64,000 nucleotides of DNA from an uncultured Prevotella sp. (GCA_900550365.1 URRR01000001.1:62001-126000), one strand, 5' to 3'; positions 1 to 7,735 are shown, counted from the first letter of the stretch. The notes: generated by a model not told the origin, from the letters alone. A program made the numbers and translations.

Positions 1-1146
1 TATAACTTAGGACTGGCCGTTGAGCGTACATGCGCCACCAACAGCTATGCAGAGACCTCGGCAGACTTCAGCTTCAACGCGCATAGCACTCATCCGGCTG
101 CCGACCGCGAGGTGTACGTACTCGTAATAGGCGAGACGGCGCGTGCATGCAGCTTCGGCCTGTACGGCTACGGCCGCCCCACAACGCCTCTCATGGCAAA
201 AGAGGAAGGGCTGATAGCGTTTACAAAGGCGCTCACCCAGTCGAACACCACGCACAAGAGCGTGCCCATGTTGCTGTCGGCCGTGTCGGCAGAGGACTTC
301 AACGACATATACAGACAGAAGGGAATAATCACCGCCTTCAAGGAAGCGGGCTTCCATACGGTGTTCATTTCCAACCAGAGACCTAACCACTCGTTCATCG
401 ACTTCTTCGGAGAAGAGGCTGACGAATGGATGTTTCTGAAGGAAAGCAAGGGCTACGACCCCTCTCAAGGCGACGCGGCCATGCTGCCGAAGCTGAAAGA
501 TGTGCTGGCCAAAGGGCGCAGGAAGGAGTTCATAGTGCTGCATACTTACGGCTCTCACTTCAACTACCGCGAGCGTTACGGCCGCGACGAGGCCTTCTTC
601 AGACCCGACGACGCGTCAGAGGCGAAGCCTGCCAACAGGGCGTCGCTGGTCAACGCGTACGACAATTCGATACGTGCCACTGACCGGCTGCTGGCCGGCA
701 TCATGGGCAAACTGCGCGGCACGGGAGCCGTGTCGGCACTGCTCTATACGTCAGACCACGGCGAGAACATCTTCGACGACAGCCGGCGGCTGTTCCTGCA
801 CGCCTCGCCCGTGCCGTCATACTACGAGCTTCACGTGCCGTTCATTGTCTGGATGTCTGACGCTTACCGTCAGAGATACGCTCAGATGGACAGCACTCTG
901 CGTGCCAACAGCACAAAACGGATAGCCACGAGCGCGTCAGCCTTCCACACGATGCTCACCATCGCGGGCATCAGCACGCCCCTGCGCAACGACAGTCTGT
1001 CAGCAGCCAGCCCGCTGTTCACCGTCAGGCCGTGCCTGTATCTCGACGACCATAACCGCGCCGTACCGCTGAATAAGATTCTGAGAGATAAAAAAGACTT
1101 TATTTTGCTCCGCAAAATAATTAAGAATCAAGAAAATATTAATTAA
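1..1146 (+). CDS. Phosphoethanolamine transferase, C-terminal catalytic part (5' end outside window)
   Basis: The reading frame is open from base 1, so the N-terminal membrane segments lie upstream of the window. What remains is the periplasmic sulfatase-fold domain of an EptA-type enzyme, which moves phosphoethanolamine from phosphatidylethanolamine to lipid A or another surface glycan. The sequence shows GETARACSFGLYGYGRPTTP, where the Thr of GETAR (bases 136-138) is the expected nucleophile, and TSDHGENIFDD, the usual metal-binding stretch near the end. An internal ATG at 112 falls inside the conserved domain and is unlikely to be the start. The family is clear; the exact acceptor substrate cannot be told from sequence. 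The gene ends in AT-rich repeat DNA and converges on the ferritin gene. Confidence 0.9.
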   Translation, partial: YNLGLAVERTCATNSYAETSADFSFNAHSTHPAADREVYVLVIGETARACSFGLYGYGRPTTPLMAKEEGLIAFTKALTQSNTTHKSVPMLLSAVSAEDFNDIYRQKGIITAFKEAGFHTVFISNQRPNHSFIDFFGEEADEWMFLKESKGYDPSQGDAAMLPKLKDVLAKGRRKEFIVLHTYGSHFNYRERYGRDEAFFRPDDASEAKPANRASLVNAYDNSIRATDRLLAGIMGKLRGTGAVSALLYTSDHGENIFDDSRRLFLHASPVPSYYELHVPFIVWMSDAYRQRYAQMDSTLRANSTKRIATSASAFHTMLTIAGISTPLRNDSLSAASPLFTVRPCLYLDDHNRAVPLNKILRDKKDFILLRKIIKNQENIN

Positions 1147-1236
1147 GAATTAAGAGTTAAGAATTAAGAAAAATAGCTTTGCTGATTATAGTTGCAGGGC
1201 ATATTTTCTTAATTCCTAACTCTTAACTCATAACTG
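1142..1236. repeat. Low-complexity inverted repeat of TTAAGAATTAAG units
   Basis: Copies of TTAAGAATTAAGAGTTAAG read one way at 1142-1170 and as the reverse complement at about 1208-1235, so the spacer between the convergent eptA-like and ferritin genes can fold into a long AT-rich hairpin. The same units recur at 7560-7735 and, in degraded form, at 34545-34660. The hairpin may serve as a bidirectional terminator. That role is inferred from position only. Confidence 0.6.
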
Positions 1237-1239
1237 AAT

Positions 1240-1764
1240 TTAGAGGCTTGAGCCGCTCAGGGGAGCTGCCTGCGTGTAGGTACGTGCTCCGAGCTCCTTG
1301 TCAAGCATATATATGCCGTATCCGTTGTCCTTTATCATCTTGATGTTATCAATGATAGTCTGGGCGTTCTCCTCCTCCTCTACCTGCTCGTCGATAAACC
1401 ATTTCAGCATGCTCTGCGTCGCAAAGTCGTTAGCTTCGTGGGTCAGGGCATACAGGTTGTTGATAAGCGACGTAACCTTCTGCTCGTGTTTCAGAGTGCT
1501 CTCGAACACGTCAAGGATGCCGTTCCACTCTGTCGGCACCTCAGCGATAGGCTTCAGCGTAACGCGGCCGTTGCGTGAGTTGATGTAGTTGAACAGTATC
1601 TTGGCATGGTCCTGCTCCTCCTGGAACTGCACCTCATACCAGCTTGCCATGCCCGGCTGCCCGATAGAATGGCAGTAAGCAGCCATTGAAAGATACAAAT
1701 AGGCCGACCACATCTCGGCGTTAATCTGCTCGTTGAGAGCCTCTTCAATCTTCTTGTTTAACAT
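1240..1764 (-). CDS. ftnA: Ferritin (non-haem, FtnA type)
   Basis: A 174-residue iron-storage protein, the normal length for bacterial ferritin. It oxidises Fe(II) and stores the mineral in a 24-subunit cytoplasmic shell. The di-iron ferroxidase ligands are in the expected places: E17, E50, H53, E94, Q127 and E130 within a four-helix bundle. No haem-binding Met typical of bacterioferritin was noted. It stands alone, transcribed away from the repeat-rich DNA at 1765-2200. No good TAnnTTTG promoter element was found directly upstream. Confidence 0.95.
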   Translation of the reverse strand: MLNKKIEEALNEQINAEMWSAYLYLSMAAYCHSIGQPGMASWYEVQFQEEQDHAKILFNYINSRNGRVTLKPIAEVPTEWNGILDVFESTLKHEQKVTSLINNLYALTHEANDFATQSMLKWFIDEQVEEEENAQTIIDNIKMIKDNGYGIYMLDKELGARTYTQAAPLSGSSL

Positions 1765-1911
1765 AACGGTATATTTTTAGAGTTAATATTCTATCAGAAA
1801 GGCAGCAAAAACAGTGCCAACGCACCACGTCTGACGTGCTGTCAGCCGCCTGTCAGCCCTCACCGCGCCCGCTGTCAGCGCCCCGTCAGACCCCGCCCTG
1901 CCGTGCTTTGC

Positions 1912-2025
1912 TAACTGCCTGATAATCAGTGCCGTTGCGAAAGGCCGTCTTTCGGCTTGTAAAAGACCGTCTTTTAGCGTGCGATTGACGGCCTTTTGGA
2001 AAGCAAAAGGCGGCCAATTAGAAAT
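1912..2025 (+). repeat. Dispersed repeat family R1, copy A
   Basis: Begins TAACTGCCTGATAATCAG and continues with alternating forward and inverted copies of AAAGGCCGTCTTT. It is nearly identical over about 85 bp to copy B at 3427-3540. Related copies lie at 6388-6492, 14335-14410, 20985-21115, 34875-34995, 41210-41310 and 51500-51640, all intergenic. Confidence 0.8.
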
Positions 2026-2040
2026 CGCCAGGTGCGTAAC

Positions 2041-2171
2041 CGTTCCTGCGGATTTGCAATCCGCAGGTATGAGTATAAGGATTTGTAATCCTGACAAAGA
2101 TTTACATAAGAACAGATTTACGGATTGAAAATCCTTATACTAAGCTCACACGGATTGCAAATCCGTGTGAA
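2041..2171. repeat. Palindromic element R2, copy 1 (divergent)
   Basis: About 131 bp flanked by the palindromes CCTGCGGATTTGCAATCCG and CACGGATTGCAAATCCGTG. Internal arms GAGTATAAGGATTT and AAATCCTTATACT are inverted to each other, so the whole element is one large inverted repeat. It has the form of a MITE or REP-pair. It lies 30 bp beyond the stop of the gene at 2201-2443. Two closer copies are at 3161-3292 and 4062-4193. Confidence 0.75.
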
Positions 2172-2200
2172 CAAAACGTAAAAGACGGCAAACCGCATTT

Positions 2201-2443
2201 TCAATAAATCACGAATAACGCGGCAATGATTATCAGAAGAAATATTATCCTCCACATTATCTTCTTTTCCACAACCCGATACCGTATAAGACGATAGAGG
2301 AAATATGCACCTGCAAGCCCTGAAACAGTTTTTATGACCAGAGGCATAGCACTGTCAGACAGCACCCCGAAGTTGTTAAGAAGCAGGGCCAGAAGATACG
2401 CCACGATGTAAACGTTAATCAATGTGTTGTCAAACTTTGTCAT
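2201..2443 (-). CDS. Small membrane protein, 80 aa, unknown function
   Basis: Not recognised as a named family. The protein is almost wholly hydrophobic, with about three predicted membrane segments (residues 8-25, 33-50 and 63-80) and a basic loop RLIRYRVVEKK between the last two. It is one of four small membrane-protein genes in a row on this strand (2201-4500), each separated by repeat DNA. Its size and layout resemble the 3586-3837 and 4240-4500 products, but sequence likeness is weak. It could be an immunity-like or stress membrane peptide; nothing in the sequence decides this. Confidence 0.6.
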   Translation of the reverse strand: MTKFDNTLINVYIVAYLLALLLNNFGVLSDSAMPLVIKTVSGLAGAYFLYRLIRYRVVEKKIMWRIIFLLIIIAALFVIY

Positions 2444-2537
2444 AATTTCGGTCCATAAATAAGTTATGTTTCAATAAGCTAAAGATTCATTCACGGCATT
2501 CTGTCAGCCGTTTAGCCTGACCTTGCAACAAAGTCAG

Positions 2538-3122
2538 TCACAGGACAAAGCACAGAGCGCAGTAAGCAAGCAAGGCTGTCACCAGCAGTCCCGCGGCTAC
2601 ACCTGCCCCGGCCAGCCACGACATGCCGAAAGCCAGCTCGCAGAACTTCACCGCACAAGCCATATATACCACGCCCGCTACCATATCTGCTTTGCCGAAG
2701 CCTTTCTTGCGGTACATTCTGAACAGCACAACGGCAAGCCCCGCAACAGCTCCGATAACGCATCCGGCAAGCATCAGCGATGCTGATGACATCCCGACGG
2801 CATCAACTGACGCCACCACGGACACGATACACAGCTGCATCAACGTACCGTCAAACCACCTTCGGGGCATCTTTCTCAGCCGTCTGTACGCCACTGCGCA
2901 GCCTGACGCCATTGCCGCCACGGCATAACCTGCCGACAAGCAGGCCGTAACAGTCCCGACAACGAGGTCCAACAGTCTCCATATACTTACGAAAAAGGCC
3001 AGCTCGGCCACGACATCTGCCAATCCACGGCCGCTCTGCAAGCGATGTCTTACGATGATAACCGCCAATGACACAACGCTCACCACCACCCAAAGAACAA
3101 TAAGAGAAGTTCTATCCATCAT
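2538..3122 (-). CDS. Membrane protein, 194 aa, unknown function
   Basis: Not recognised. The start is placed at the ATG at 3122 (MMDRTSLIVLWV). The frame stays open to 3278, but that upstream part translates palindromic element R2 and begins with TTG, so it is rejected. About five hydrophobic segments and short basic loops (RRLRKMPRR, RMYRKKGFGK) indicate a polytopic inner-membrane protein. A full-match promoter lies at 3323-3354, so the mRNA should carry the whole R2 element in a leader of about 190 nt. This is a member of the small membrane-protein array at 2201-4500. Confidence 0.6.
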   Translation of the reverse strand: MMDRTSLIVLWVVVSVVSLAVIIVRHRLQSGRGLADVVAELAFFVSIWRLLDLVVGTVTACLSAGYAVAAMASGCAVAYRRLRKMPRRWFDGTLMQLCIVSVVASVDAVGMSSASLMLAGCVIGAVAGLAVVLFRMYRKKGFGKADMVAGVVYMACAVKFCELAFGMSWLAGAGVAAGLLVTALLAYCALCFVL

Positions 3123-3160
3123 CTTACCAGACTGTTTATCAAAAATTATTTTCAACCAAT

Positions 3161-3292
3161 TCCGCTTCGGCAGATTTGCAATCTGCCGGAATTGAGTATC
3201 AGGATTTGCAATCCGAAGAAAAACAATAAACCTTTTTATCGGATTAAAAATCCTTATACTCACACCTGCGGATTGCAAATCCGCAGGAACGC
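3161..3292. repeat. Palindromic element R2, copy 2
   Basis: About 132 bp, almost identical to copy 3 at 4062-4193. It contains four small palindromes in a row: GGCAGATTTGCAATCTGCC, GGATTTGCAATCC, GGATTAAAAATCC and GCGGATTGCAAATCCGC. It sits between a promoter and the gene it should drive (2538-3122), in the mRNA leader. Confidence 0.85.
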
Positions 3293-3322
3293 AAAATGAT
3301 GTTTTTACACGTTATTCAACAG

Positions 3323-3354
3323 CAAAGTTATAAAAATCCGCACTAAACGGCAAA
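3323..3354 (-). promoter_or_regulatory. Bacteroidetes-type promoter, duplicated copy 1
   Basis: On the minus strand, TTTG (plus 3351-3354) and TAACTTTG (plus 3323-3330) are separated by 20 bp. This fully matches the Bacteroidetes TTTG / TAnnTTTG pattern. The surrounding 40 bp (about 3298-3336) recur nearly unchanged at 4508-4546, where the second copy also acts as a promoter candidate. Confidence 0.75.
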
Positions 3355-3426
3355 CATCAAGGCAGTTTTTTCACGCAGACGCTTACGCTTATCCACATCT
3401 CTTGCAAGCCGCTCAGCAGCCCGTCG

Positions 3427-3540
3427 CTAACTGCCTGATAATCAGCACCGTTGCAAAAGGCCGTCTTTCGGTTTGCAAAAGACCGTCTTTTAGCGTGCGA
3501 TTGACGGCCTTTTGCAATGCGTTTTGCCGTCAATTGAAAA
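3427..3540 (+). repeat. Dispersed repeat family R1, copy B
   Basis: Same left end (TAACTGCCTGATAATCAG) and same order of AAAGGCCGTCTTT-type units as copy A at 1912-2025, with only a few substitutions. It lies just downstream of the 3586-3837 gene (minus strand) and may end its transcript. Confidence 0.8.
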
Positions 3541-3585
3541 GCAGACATCTGTAAGGCGCTCTGCAAGCAGTGGACTCCCGCCTGC

Positions 3586-3837
3586 CTATATGAAATAAAA
3601 CACCGTGCGCAACATACCGTACAACAGAGAGATGATATACATAATCAAGCGCCATTTTGTGTTCGCCAGTTTCCATTTTACTATCATCCATATACAGACT
3701 ACGGACATCACGATTATCAGAAGATAAGATGACAGCCCCCACAGGCTTCCGCTTTCACCGGGCGTCACTATCATATGATAAATAAAAACAAGCAATATCG
3801 CCGTCTCTGCCGCATCAAAATAACTGTCTCTACTCAT
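3586..3837 (-). CDS. Small membrane protein, 83 aa, paralogue of the 4240-4500 product
   Basis: Not recognised as a named family. About three membrane segments. The middle segment, SYLLIIVMSVVCIWMI, lines up with SYVLLFVMGAVCTWMV in the product of 4240-4500, and both are preceded by a Gly/Ser-Leu stretch and followed by a basic-aromatic loop. The two are therefore likely local duplicates. ATG at 3837 fits the N-terminus MSRDSYFDAAE. No enzyme motif is visible. Confidence 0.65.
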   Translation of the reverse strand: MSRDSYFDAAETAILLVFIYHMIVTPGESGSLWGLSSYLLIIVMSVVCIWMIVKWKLANTKWRLIMYIISLLYGMLRTVFYFI

Positions 3838-4239
3838 GACTTTCTGATTTTAAATACATTAAACATCAATCAAAGAGCGTGCAAAGCTGCCACTTGCTTC
3901 TGCTCAAAAGAAATATCAGACATGCCTTGACACGCTCCTCTTTCACTTAATCAAACATTTTTAACCACATAAAATCTTTGTTGATTTTTTATCTCATACA
4001 ATTCACATAATCTACAATAGCCCAAGCATCGCCTATCATTCACAACGTTCTCTTTGCAAGATCCGTTTCGGCTGATTTGCAATCTGCCGGAATTGAGTAT
4101 CAGGATTTGCAATCCGAAGAAAAACAATAAACCTTTTTGTCGGATTAAAAATCCTTATACTCACACCTGCGGATTGCAAATCCGCAGGAACGCAAGCAAC
4201 GGCCTATACTGCGGACGCAAGACGCAGAGAGCCTCCCCG
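3838..4239. other. Non-coding stretch with R2 copy 3
   Basis: Apart from R2 copy 3 at 4062-4193, no gene or clear signal is seen. A plus-strand open frame at 4054-4341 is a translation of the R2 element running into the antisense of the next gene. Confidence 0.65.
4062..4193. repeat. Palindromic element R2, copy 3
   Basis: Nearly identical to 3161-3292 over 132 bp, with the same four palindromes in the same orientation. It lies 47 bp beyond the stop codon of the 4240-4500 gene. Confidence 0.85.
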
Positions 4240-4500
4240 TCAAGCCCCTGTGACCCGGGCAAAGATGCCAAACAAGCCTATCAGCAGCCAGCAGACATTC
4301 CCGATAGCACTATAACTGTGCCATCCCGACTTGCTCCATGACACCATCCAGGTACATACAGCCCCCATAACGAACAGCAGGACGTATGACACCAACGAGA
4401 GCAGGCCGCTCCCGTCAGTAAAAACCCGCACAAAGGCATTTCCGATAGCGGCTGCCCACAACACTACAACTGAATTCTCATAGATGCTGACTTTATCCAT
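4240..4500 (-). CDS. Small membrane protein, 86 aa, paralogue of the 3586-3837 product
   Basis: Not recognised as a named family. Three hydrophobic segments; the central one (SYVLLFVMGAVCTWMV) matches its paralogue at 3586-3837. The ATG at 4500 lies 33 bp downstream of a full-match promoter (-7 at 4533-4540), which gives a short leader, unlike the 2538-3122 gene with the same promoter. This supports it being a real expressed gene. Confidence 0.65.
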   Translation of the reverse strand: MDKVSIYENSVVVLWAAAIGNAFVRVFTDGSGLLSLVSYVLLFVMGAVCTWMVSWSKSGWHSYSAIGNVCWLLIGLFGIFARVTGA

Positions 4501-4532
4501 ACAAAAAGATGTTTTTACACGTTATTCAACAG

Positions 4533-4565
4533 CAAAGTTATAAAAACAACGGCCTGACTTCCAAA
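4533..4565 (-). promoter_or_regulatory. Bacteroidetes-type promoter, duplicated copy 2
   Basis: Minus-strand TTTG (plus 4562-4565), a 21-bp spacer, then TAACTTTG (plus 4533-4540). It is part of a roughly 40-bp direct duplicate of 3298-3336. Confidence 0.75.
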
Positions 4566-4715
4566 TTTTCTCACAACATTTTTTCGGGAGTGTCACATCT
4601 TATTTTTACAGATAAACTGCTGATTGTCAGAGTTTTAACCCACATTTTAGGGTGATTGGCAACACAAAAATGTGACGTTTGCAATGATTTATTTTGGTCA
4701 AGAAAAACTGAAAAA

Positions 4716-4747
4716 CTTGCAAAGTAGGAATTAAATCATTAATTTTG
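4716..4747 (+). promoter_or_regulatory. Promoter of the TPR regulator-like gene
   Basis: CTTG at 4716-4719 (one mismatch to TTTG), a 20-bp spacer, then TAATTTTG at 4740-4747, a full match to TAnnTTTG. The ATG follows 20 bp later, so the leader is very short. Confidence 0.6.
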
Positions 4748-4767
4748 AGCGTCAAAATAATTGCAAC

Positions 4768-6345
4768 ATGAAACACATCTTGCCCTTTTTGTTTCTCATC
4801 GTAACTGCCGTTACAGCCTGCAATAATCACGGTCTGACCTACAAAAAACTTGAGAAGGCAGACAGCCTTTTCATGAACGACAAGGACAGCGCAGCCTTAG
4901 AGATGCTCACATCTATATCAAACGACGAGCTGACAAGTGAAAAAGAAAAGGCATATCACAGCCTTCTGCTTGTATGTACAAAGTATAGACTGCAACGAAA
5001 AGACATTGCTGATTCTACCATAAACGTAAGCATTGACTATTATAAACGTGTAAATGACAAGCAGAATTTGGCAAGAGCTCTATATTATAAAGGTATGATT
5101 GTTCATCAATCCGGCAATATTTCAAAAGCGATAAAACTTATAAAAGAAGCTGAAATCATTGCTTATGACAATAAAATCATGCCAACTCTTAATTACATTT
5201 ACATCAACCTGGCCACAATAAACGGGAAAATCGGAAATTATCTTACTTCATTAGAATATGCGAAAAAATCACTGTCAATAGCTGAAGTGAGAAAAGACAA
5301 TAAAATAATTGGCTTATCTCTTGATAAAATAAGTGAGGCTTTTTCCGGTGTAAACCAATATGACAGCGCACTGTTTTATATCGAGAAAGCCATTCCTTAC
5401 GTAAAATATCTGAGAAAATACGAACAGGCCGACCTGCTGGCAGACATCAGCGCAAGCTATTTCAACCTGGAACAGTTTGACAAGGCGGAGCAGTATATCA
5501 GGCAGGCAATAGCCGTTGAGCCGACAGACTACTGCTATTACATACTCGGGTCGGTATATTTTGAGACGGGACGCACGGCTGAGGCCGAGGCGCTGTGGAA
5601 GAAAGTGATAAGCACGGCCCGCCCCGAGCTTAAGGCGGAGACGATGTTATGGCTGGCCGACCTTAAGCAGGCGGAAGGCAAAGACCGCGAGGCGGCAGAG
5701 CTGCTGACCAGGGCCGAGGCCATGAAAGACAGCATGGAGAGGAGCAAGAAGGCGGAAAACACGCTGCGCCTGCAGAACGAAGCCGAGCGCACCGACGACC
5801 GGCAGCGGAGCAAGACGAGGCTCACCATTGTAGCGGCGGCCGCCGCTGGCGTGGCGGCAGTGCTTACAGGGATTGCCGTATATCACAACAGGAGAGAAAA
5901 CCTGACAAGGAAACGGCTCGAAAGCATAGAACAGCAGGAGAAGAAAGAAAAGCAGGAAATAGCCGGGCTGAAGGCCTCAGAGCATGAGAACGCCAAAAAG
6001 ATAAACGCCCTTAACCGCAAACTGGAGGCACTGAGGGAGAGGCACGCCGCAATAATAGGCCTGGGACGGAAACACTGCGAGGAGATAACGGCGGGCGGCA
6101 CGGTGGCCACTTGGAAGAAGAACGACTTCGAGGCGGCCATAGAATACTGCCGAACGATAATGCCGGAGACGGTAAGCGGCATAGAGAGCCGGTACGGACG
6201 GCTGACGCCCTACAAAACGTTTTTCCTGCTGCTAACACATATCGGCGTGGCCGACGACGCCATTCCGCACGCCATGAACATGACGGCAGGTGCGGCACGC
6301 ACCATGAAATACCGCCTGAAAAAGATGTCATCAGAGGCATCATGA
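4768..6345 (+). CDS. TPR lipoprotein with transmembrane helix and C-terminal helix-turn-helix-like domain
   Basis: A 525-residue protein of a layout common in Bacteroidetes. It has a lipoprotein signal (Cys at about residue 18 after LIVTAVTA), a run of TPR helices at about 25-310, a membrane helix at about 350-370 (LTIVAAAAAGVAAVLTGIAV), a coiled coil at about 375-430, and a C-terminal domain with a pattern like LuxR/FixJ-type DNA-binding helices (LTPYKTFFLLLTHIGVADD, then AARTMKYRLKK). The inferred role is a membrane-bound regulator that senses through its TPR part; the target is unknown. The lipoprotein-like signal together with a central membrane helix leaves the topology open. The codons shift from AT-rich in the first 600 bp to GC-rich afterwards. 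The gene stands alone behind its own promoter. Confidence 0.75.
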   Translation: MKHILPFLFLIVTAVTACNNHGLTYKKLEKADSLFMNDKDSAALEMLTSISNDELTSEKEKAYHSLLLVCTKYRLQRKDIADSTINVSIDYYKRVNDKQNLARALYYKGMIVHQSGNISKAIKLIKEAEIIAYDNKIMPTLNYIYINLATINGKIGNYLTSLEYAKKSLSIAEVRKDNKIIGLSLDKISEAFSGVNQYDSALFYIEKAIPYVKYLRKYEQADLLADISASYFNLEQFDKAEQYIRQAIAVEPTDYCYYILGSVYFETGRTAEAEALWKKVISTARPELKAETMLWLADLKQAEGKDREAAELLTRAEAMKDSMERSKKAENTLRLQNEAERTDDRQRSKTRLTIVAAAAAGVAAVLTGIAVYHNRRENLTRKRLESIEQQEKKEKQEIAGLKASEHENAKKINALNRKLEALRERHAAIIGLGRKHCEEITAGGTVATWKKNDFEAAIEYCRTIMPETVSGIESRYGRLTPYKTFFLLLTHIGVADDAIPHAMNMTAGAARTMKYRLKKMSSEAS

Positions 6346-6387
6346 CCACGCCCTGCCCCGCAGCACGTCGCCGACAAGCTAAGTTAT

Positions 6388-6492
6388 TGACATTCAACGG
6401 ATTACAAAAGGCCACCTTTTGCGATGCAAAAGGTGGCCTTTTAGCGTGTGATTGATGACCTTTTAGAACGTAAAAGGCCGTCAATCAGAAAT
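6388..6492 (+). repeat. Dispersed repeat family R1, copy C, containing a strong hairpin
   Basis: Contains a perfect 17-bp stem (6406-6422 with 6426-6442, loop GAT) made of AAAAGGCCACCTTTTGC and its complement. It lies between the convergent genes ending at 6345 and 6503 and could stop transcription from both sides. Termination is inferred. Confidence 0.7.
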
Positions 6493-6502
6493 CCGGCGAC
6501 AT

Positions 6503-6982
6503 CTATATACCTTGCCCTTTGGCGGCAGCCTGCTTCTCACCGACAAACTCAGGCAGGGCTTTCTCCACGGCATCTTTCACCGGTTGTATCGTGCCCACAA
6601 AACGCTCAACCACCTTACCGTTTTTAAGCAGAATTATCTGAGGGAACGTTTCTCTTTCAACAAGCGGCATGTAAACGTCTCTAGCGTCAGGCACGAGCGT
6701 CCACCCTCTCAACACAACCTCCCTGCCGGGATAAAGCTCAGGCAGGCGTTCGATAACCTTCCGCTTTGATTCGCTAAGCGCAACCATTTGTATCTGTCCG
6801 GAATATCTGTCAGCAAGCGTATTGAACCAAGCCGTGTTGACAAGACAATAGCCGCACTGCGCCGACGTTACCAGCACCACGCAATAATCATCAAACACGA
6901 CCTTGTCCTTCGCCTTGACCTCAACGGACAACAGCAAGAGGCAAAACACAAGGATTGTCACCTTATTAAACACGGTTTTCAT
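6503..6982 (-). CDS. Periplasmic thioredoxin-fold protein
   Basis: The ATG at 6982 gives MKTVFNKVTILVFCLLLLS, a Sec signal peptide; a longer frame to 7015 adds an unlikely leader. The mature protein has a thioredoxin-fold redox motif CGYC preceded by VLVTSAQ, and the cis-Pro region ETFPQIILLKNGKVV, so it is probably an exported thiol-disulphide oxidoreductase or thioredoxin-like reductant. The partner is unknown. It is followed by the R1 hairpin and preceded by a short spacer after yqeY. An oxidase versus reductase role cannot be told from CGYC alone. Confidence 0.8.
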   Translation of the reverse strand: MKTVFNKVTILVFCLLLLSVEVKAKDKVVFDDYCVVLVTSAQCGYCLVNTAWFNTLADRYSGQIQMVALSESKRKVIERLPELYPGREVVLRGWTLVPDARDVYMPLVERETFPQIILLKNGKVVERFVGTIQPVKDAVEKALPEFVGEKQAAAKGQGI

Positions 6983-7080
6983 ACGGGAACAGTAATACAT
7001 ATTGATTAAAACCAAAATACATCTAATCCTTGTTCATTGGCGCTTACATCGTCAACGGATGTGCTTGTAATGGCTGCGTC

Positions 7081-7530
7081 TTATGCCAGCAGACGCTTTA
7101 CAATGGCTGAGATGACGCCGCCTTCGGCGCGGCCAGCCATCTGCTTTGTTGCCATACCCATTACGCGGCCCATGTCTTTCATGCCAGTGGCGCCGGTCTG
7201 GGCGATGATTTCCTTCACTGTGGCCTCAATCTCGGCCTCGCTGAGAGCCTTGGGCAGATACTCCTCGATTACCGCCACCTGCGCCAGTTCGGCGTCGGCA
7301 AGGTCCTGACGGTTCTGCGCGGTGAACGTCGCGGCTGACTCCTTGCCCTGCTTTGCCAGCTTGGCGAGCAGCTTCAGGGCGTCAGCGTCCTCGAGAGTGT
7401 CGTTGGCTCCGGGGGCTGTCTTTGCCTCGAGAAATACTTTCTTTATATTGCGCAAGGTCTCAAGACGCACCTTGTCGCGGGCCTTCATGGCCTCCTTGAT
7501 GTCGTTGCTTACTTGTTCAAATAGTGCCAT
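7081..7530 (-). CDS. yqeY: GatB/YqeY domain protein
   Basis: 149 residues, the usual length of stand-alone YqeY. It is helical and related to the tail domain of the GatB amidotransferase subunit, with the family's C-terminal GMKDMGRVMGMATKQMAGRA region. A role in tRNA-dependent amidation has been proposed for the family but is not settled. The gene follows ftsZ on the same strand, 198 bp downstream, across AT-rich inverted repeats, so it may or may not share the ftsZ transcript. Confidence 0.88.
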   Translation of the reverse strand: MALFEQVSNDIKEAMKARDKVRLETLRNIKKVFLEAKTAPGANDTLEDADALKLLAKLAKQGKESAATFTAQNRQDLADAELAQVAVIEEYLPKALSEAEIEATVKEIIAQTGATGMKDMGRVMGMATKQMAGRAEGGVISAIVKRLLA

Positions 7531-7559
7531 AATGTATTAAGTTAAAAATTAAAAGTGAA

Positions 7560-7735
7560 GAGTGAAGAGTTATCAGCTAAGAATTAAGAAATATTCCGCA
7601 TGGAAAAGGAGGATGAATTAAGAGTTAAGAAGTAAGAATTAAGAAAATATGCCTTGTAAATAAACCGTTAAAGTGAACAGTAAACGGAAGCATTTTTTCT
7701 TAATTCTTAACTCTTAATTCTTAAATTCTTAAGCG
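7560..7735. repeat. Low-complexity inverted repeat of TTAAGAATTAAG units
   Basis: Forward units (AGAATTAAGAAATATTCC, GAATTAAGAGTTAAGAAG) at 7580-7650 face reverse-complement units at about 7695-7732. It has the same composition as 1142-1236. It lies directly after the ftsZ stop codon and can fold into a long hairpin, which suggests a terminator or mRNA 3' end for the division operon. The function is inferred. Confidence 0.55.

Larger units (their letters stand above)
1765..2200. other. Non-coding stretch between ferritin and a small membrane-protein gene
   Basis: No believable gene. The stretch holds two repeats, one at 1912-2025 and one at 2041-2171, listed separately. An open frame on the minus strand over 1783-2097 simply translates these repeats. 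Confidence 0.7.
3123..3585. other. Non-coding stretch with R2 element, promoter and R1 repeat
   Basis: Holds, in order, R2 copy 2 (3161-3292), a minus-strand promoter (3323-3354) and R1 copy B (3427-3540). Short open frames here cover repeats and are not believed to be genes. Confidence 0.7.

Noticed and set aside
1783..2097. Open frame of 104 codons on the minus strand
   Set aside because: It runs through repeats R1 and R2; the product has no protein character and similar text arises wherever these repeats are translated.
3123..3278. N-terminal extension of the 2538 membrane protein
   Set aside because: It translates element R2, begins with TTG, and the ATG pair at 3122/3119 gives a normal hydrophobic start.
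4054..4341. Plus-strand open frame of 95 codons
   Set aside because: Its first half is element R2 and its second half is antisense to the 4240-4500 gene.
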